Shown piece by piece: positions 60,650-64,000 of a stretch of 64,000 bases of DNA. The DNA comes from Macrobrachium rosenbergii (taxonomy: Eukaryota > Arthropoda > Malacostraca > Decapoda > Palaemonidae): positions 51,944,587 to 52,008,586 of the forward strand of contig NC_089763.1 in assembly GCF_040412425.1 (NCBI RefSeq), written 5' to 3'. Position 1 is the first letter of the stretch. Each line of letters starts with the position of its first letter. Under the pieces are notes generated by a model. The model saw only the letters and a program-made list of their open reading frames with translations. It made no database searches and was not told the DNA's origin. Position numbers and translations under genes: made by a program.

Positions 60650-61330
60650 TAATAACTTCTATTTTTCCTAAGTGCAGCATACAAACCAGAGCTTTTATGT
60701 AGTATAAGGTAGTTAACTAATGGTAAAGGAAGACGAATGGGGAAATACCCTCGCTAACAAGCTGTCATCAAGCCTTTTTTCTTCAGCATCAGGGACCAAG
60801 TGGGGGGTTAAGGAGGGCAATATGATAAGATTCTAGTTTGTTTACCATAGAAAAAAACAAATTATAGTAACTTTATATTTTTTTCTGCAAAAATACAAAC
60901 CATCACTTTTATGTAAGAGACTTACTCCTTAAGTGAGGTCATTTCTCTCAACTGAGTAAGCTGGAACTCACACATAAATGTCACACTCATGCTGGCAACC
61001 ATGAGCAAGGGAACAGTGATTCCTGTATCCTCTTATCCAGTCTACCATGGGGAAGACAGCTTAATAGGGCACTAAGTATCTGCAAGAAGTATCTGGAATC
61101 TCATTCAAATGAGGAAAATACTGGGAAATCCAACTGTGACCTCATACGGGATAATACAAGTTGTAAGGAAGCTAGATCTGTCCAATATGATTGATGGATT
61201 GATGATATAGCTCTACCCATGCCCCTTCTTAACAAGGGAGAGCAAAGAGTCATCTTATCTGCTGAAGATCTAAGATGTCGCCCAACTTAGTAGGCACTGG
61301 CATCTGCACCCAGTCCAGCAACTACTTAGC
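60650..61330 (-). repeat. DIRS-like terminal repeat family, copy 2
   Basis: Resembles 20375-21120 in the same orientation: aaaaatacaaaccatcactt, agacttactccttaagtg..gtca, then the ccccttcttaacaagggaga region. As there, a pair of tacaaacca blocks (60682 and 60893) faces each other as an imperfect palindrome. No coding remains. Confidence 0.5.
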
Positions 61331-61957
61331 CTGAGCTGCTGTCCCCTTAAAGAGAAGCCAGTCACTCTACCATTCTAACCCACCCTTATGCCCTCCAAGT
61401 ACCTAAGGCTGCCATTCTGCCATTAACATTCAGCTATACCTGCGCAGTTATGCCTGCAGTCGGCCTGTGCAGGCAAACCTTATCCACTAACGATACAGTC
61501 TTTATCCTCAGTCCTCCGAAACAGCTATGGCATCAGCAGATGACATTCTGGGTTGCTGATAGCACAAAAAATTCATAAACGTCAAGTATGACGTTCAGTA
61601 AAAGAGGGGCTAAAAAAACTCAAGCAATACTCCTATATCAATTTAATAAAAGTTTAAATTTGACCCCAAGGACTTTCATAATGTTTACCGAATATTTTAT
61701 GAATAAAGTTAAAGTTCCATGGCAAGATAATTGTGTTTATTAAGTTAGTAATTGTTTTAATTTCAAAGTTAACATATATAGGCCTAATATTTTTTTCTCC
61801 ATTTCTTTGAAGTTCTCAATACTGATTTGTTTTCATTTTGCTACTGTTCCTTTGTTTCATTTGTGTGTTGATTAGTCTTGATATCTCAAAACTGGCTTAC
61901 AAGGGATGTGAGCAATGAATAAACAAAGTCTAATATAGTTTTATTTTTTACCAAAAA
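61331..61957. other. no gene recognised
   Basis: Includes a gcctgtgcaggcaaacc block (61466) that reappears inverted near 62836 and directly near 62913; see the Cys-rich frame at 62720. Confidence 0.35.
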
Positions 61958-61965
61958 AGTAGACT

Positions 61966-62285
61966 GAATTGAATTGAATTGAATAAGGAATTTAGGCCAA
62001 AGGCCAAGCACTGGGACCTATGAGGTCATTCTGAGCTGAAACAGAAATTGACAGTAAAAGACTTCAAAGGTGTAAAAGGAGAAAAACCTCACAGTTGAAC
62101 CATGAATTAACTGTTAGGAGAGGGTGGAAAGTCAGATGGAAGAAAGAGAATATGAAGGAGGTACTGTAAAAGAACGAAAGGGGTTATAGCCAGAAACCGA
62201 AGGCACGCTGCAAATAACCTTAAGTAATCCCTACAGTGCAGCGCATGAGGTGCACTGACGGCTCTTATCCCCTACAGGGACCAAA
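61966..62285 (+). repeat. SINE-like dispersed decapod repeat
   Basis: Begins with a (gaatt)n run and continues aggccaaaggccaagcactg, acctatgaggtcattctgag, ggagagggtggaaag and ctacagtgcagcgcatgagg. I recall closely similar sequence scattered through shrimp and crayfish data. I see no clear A/B boxes, so the SINE assignment is tentative. Confidence 0.5.
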
Positions 62286-62289
62286 AAGT

Positions 62290-63264
62290 AAAATAATTTT
62301 GTTCATATTTTAAAAATTAATTACAAATATGTATAATCTTAAATAGATGCATTATAGGCCTATTCTTGTTTTATGTTATTTTGCCATAATTAATATTTAT
62401 TCTCATTTAAAAACTGACTTGCATATATGGTTTATAACCATGAATAAACATACAAAGGCTTAATCTGTTACAATAGCTTGTGGATTTTGCTTGTCTAAGC
62501 AAAGTCACATTCATATTGATTTCAATGAAATCTACAATACATTCAGGAATGATGCTGCCACTTTCAGCATTCATCATACACAATTATTTTTCCTGTGGAA
62601 AGATTGCAAAATTGGAAATATATTATTCTGGCAACCATATCAATTATTAAAAAATAAGGAAATCCAATAAATCATTAATTTATGTATAAACCCTTTTAAA
62701 TTTAATAAAACTCAACACTGTGTTCTTGACCAGTAATTACTATCTGTCCGGGGACAGAAAGCAAATCGAGCTAAAAAAGTGCACATGCACAGGTTGTTTG
62801 GCCAGAGGCAAATCGACTGAGATGAGCTTTTGCTCAGGTTGCCTGTGCAGGCAGGGAAAACTCTGCTGGTTGTTGTTGTTGTTGTGCTGGTTGTTCACAT
62901 TAACGTTCAGGTTTGCCTGCACAGGCCAACTGTGCAAGGATTACTGAATGTTAGCGGCGGCCTCTAGGCAAGATGCTTTTCGGTCCAAAAGGAGCTTGGA
63001 TAATTACACAACCTGCTGAGCAGTCATCACAAATCCCAGAGTGGTTTCTGGGGACAAGTGGATGTTATCCCTCAGGTACAATGAGGTGAATCTGGTCTGA
63101 TTTTTCAAACATCTGCCCTCAATACCCATGTTACCAAAAAGTTATTCAGAAATGCACAAGACAGTTCATGCCCCCTGACTTGTGAGTTTTCACACAAACT
63201 GCATGACTGTCTACTTTGCTGGAAGTGTATTAAGCCCATCTGATTATTACCAAAAAGGCAGAAA
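62290..63264. other. one Cys-rich open frame, otherwise nothing recognised
   Basis: The plus-strand frame 62720-62947 contains CTCTGCLARGKSTEMSFCSG and then C-x-C-R-Q-G-K-L-C. This recalls the C-x2-C...C-x2-C...LC ribbon at the C-terminus of some piggyBac transposases, but it is flanked by low-complexity Leu and repeated gcctg(t/c)gcagg motifs. I do not assign a function. Confidence 0.3.
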
Positions 63265-63269
63265 AAAAA

Positions 63270-64000
63270 ATGAAATTTTCATAATAAAACAAGGTTTTAT
63301 ATATACTTACCAAGTAATTACACAGTTACTAGTTTCTACTTTAACAGCAAGCTTTAGACTGAAATTCGCAGTAGCGTTCTTTTGTTTTAGTGCAGGTAAG
63401 TACCCTGCCCACTTCTGGGGAAGTATAGGTACAACATAGCTGAAGAGCTCAGTTCATTTATGCTTGAAGTCCATGCGTAGGGAGGCAAGACGGGCTCCGA
63501 TCATATAATTACTTGGTATATATAAAACCTTATCTTACTATAAAAATGTCATTTTTATATATGTAACTTACCAAGTAATTACATAGCTGAATCCCACATT
63601 GATAGGAGATAGGAAGCATGGACATGTACTAAAAAAATATTTATAAATGGAAATGCATTTGAAATAGATAAAAAGCTAGCACTGTGGTAATGCTTGTTGT
63701 AACCTTACCTGGGGAGAGAGCAAGAGCAGGAAGATAATGCCTCTTGGTCATTGCTCATCTCGACCCATAAGGACATGACCGGTAATGTCAGGAGTTGCCC
63801 CTACTTCAGTGGGAGCTTTGTGGTCATGGAGTACTCCTATGACTTGACAAAGCTAAACAAAACAATTGCCCTTATATACCCTGGGCACGAAAATACAACC
63901 AAAAAGACCATAAAAAACTATGTTACCTGAACACCAATTTATAAACACTACCCATCCATTAAAAACAAACACTACCCACCCATTAAAAACAAAGACTGGA
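63270..64000 (-). mobile_element. DIRS element 3' end, runs off the window
   Basis: Sequence 63285-63530 is a DIRS terminal repeat (acttaccaagtaattacaca ... taattacttggtatatataa), followed by the palindrome at 63525-63585. The region to 64000 is the reverse complement of the 3' noncoding part at 30880-31200 (e.g. the tgcccagggcag block). It is the third copy of this DIRS 3' end. Any coding part lies beyond the window. Confidence 0.7.

Overview
This window looks like nuclear DNA of an invertebrate, most likely a decapod crustacean. It is AT-rich, full of long (TA)n, (GA)n and poly-A/T tracts, and crowded with decayed eukaryotic transposons, including several DIRS-type retroelements of the kind known to be common in decapods. 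A dispersed repeat near 62.0 kb resembles a family I recall from shrimp and crayfish sequences. There are no operons or other prokaryotic signals. I recognised no tRNA, rRNA or CRISPR array.

One conserved host gene is visible: RER1, the Golgi-to-ER retrieval receptor, on the minus strand. Five coding exons (59890..59813, 52392..52188, 51622..51492, 49118..49035, 48712..48623) join in frame with GT/AG junctions into a 195-residue protein. This matches the usual RER1 length and topology. Its introns are packed with TTAA-flanked elements, small inverted-repeat elements and short satellites.

Layout, left to right. 0.4-1 kb: small tandem repeats. 0.95-3.65 kb: a PIF/Harbinger end, then a three-part Penelope-like (PLE) cluster. 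3.7-8 kb: degenerate repeats and microsatellites without genes. 8.1-11.8 kb: two copies of an (ATA)-rich repeat bracketing three large foldback units and a small TIR element. 11.9-12.5 kb: an LTR with primer-binding site. 13.1-17.5 kb: a second Harbinger end, long (TA)n tracts, a dead mariner, and the Harbinger right end with transposase C-terminus and a convergent MADF gene. 17.5-18.4 kb: a DIRS 3' end. 18.4-19.7 kb: BEL/Pao pol remains. 20.3-21.1 kb: a dispersed DIRS-like terminal repeat. 24.2-26.2 kb: a Mutator-like element with FLYWCH and MULE domains. 27.7-28.6 kb: a piggyBac pseudogene. 29.0-31.6 kb: a DIRS element reduced to gag plus recombinase C-terminus. 34.5 kb: a LINE RNase H fragment. 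35.3-40.4 kb: a DIRS element on the minus strand with gag and RT but no recombinase. 40.5-42.0 kb: a TTAA element with an internal 377-bp satellite. 42-43.6 kb: a tandem segmental duplication. 43.65 kb: a pogo-like MITE. 44.2-46.1 kb: a third DIRS gag fragment. 48.6-59.9 kb: RER1. 60.6-64 kb: more DIRS-like ends and a SINE-like repeat.

Apart from RER1, the genes do not form a pathway. They are remains of at least nine transposon superfamilies, nearly all broken by stops, frameshifts or internal deletions. The most unusual structures are the TTAA-flanked elements with about 345-bp inverted repeats and embedded 377-bp satellite, and the two DIRS elements with complementary deletions.
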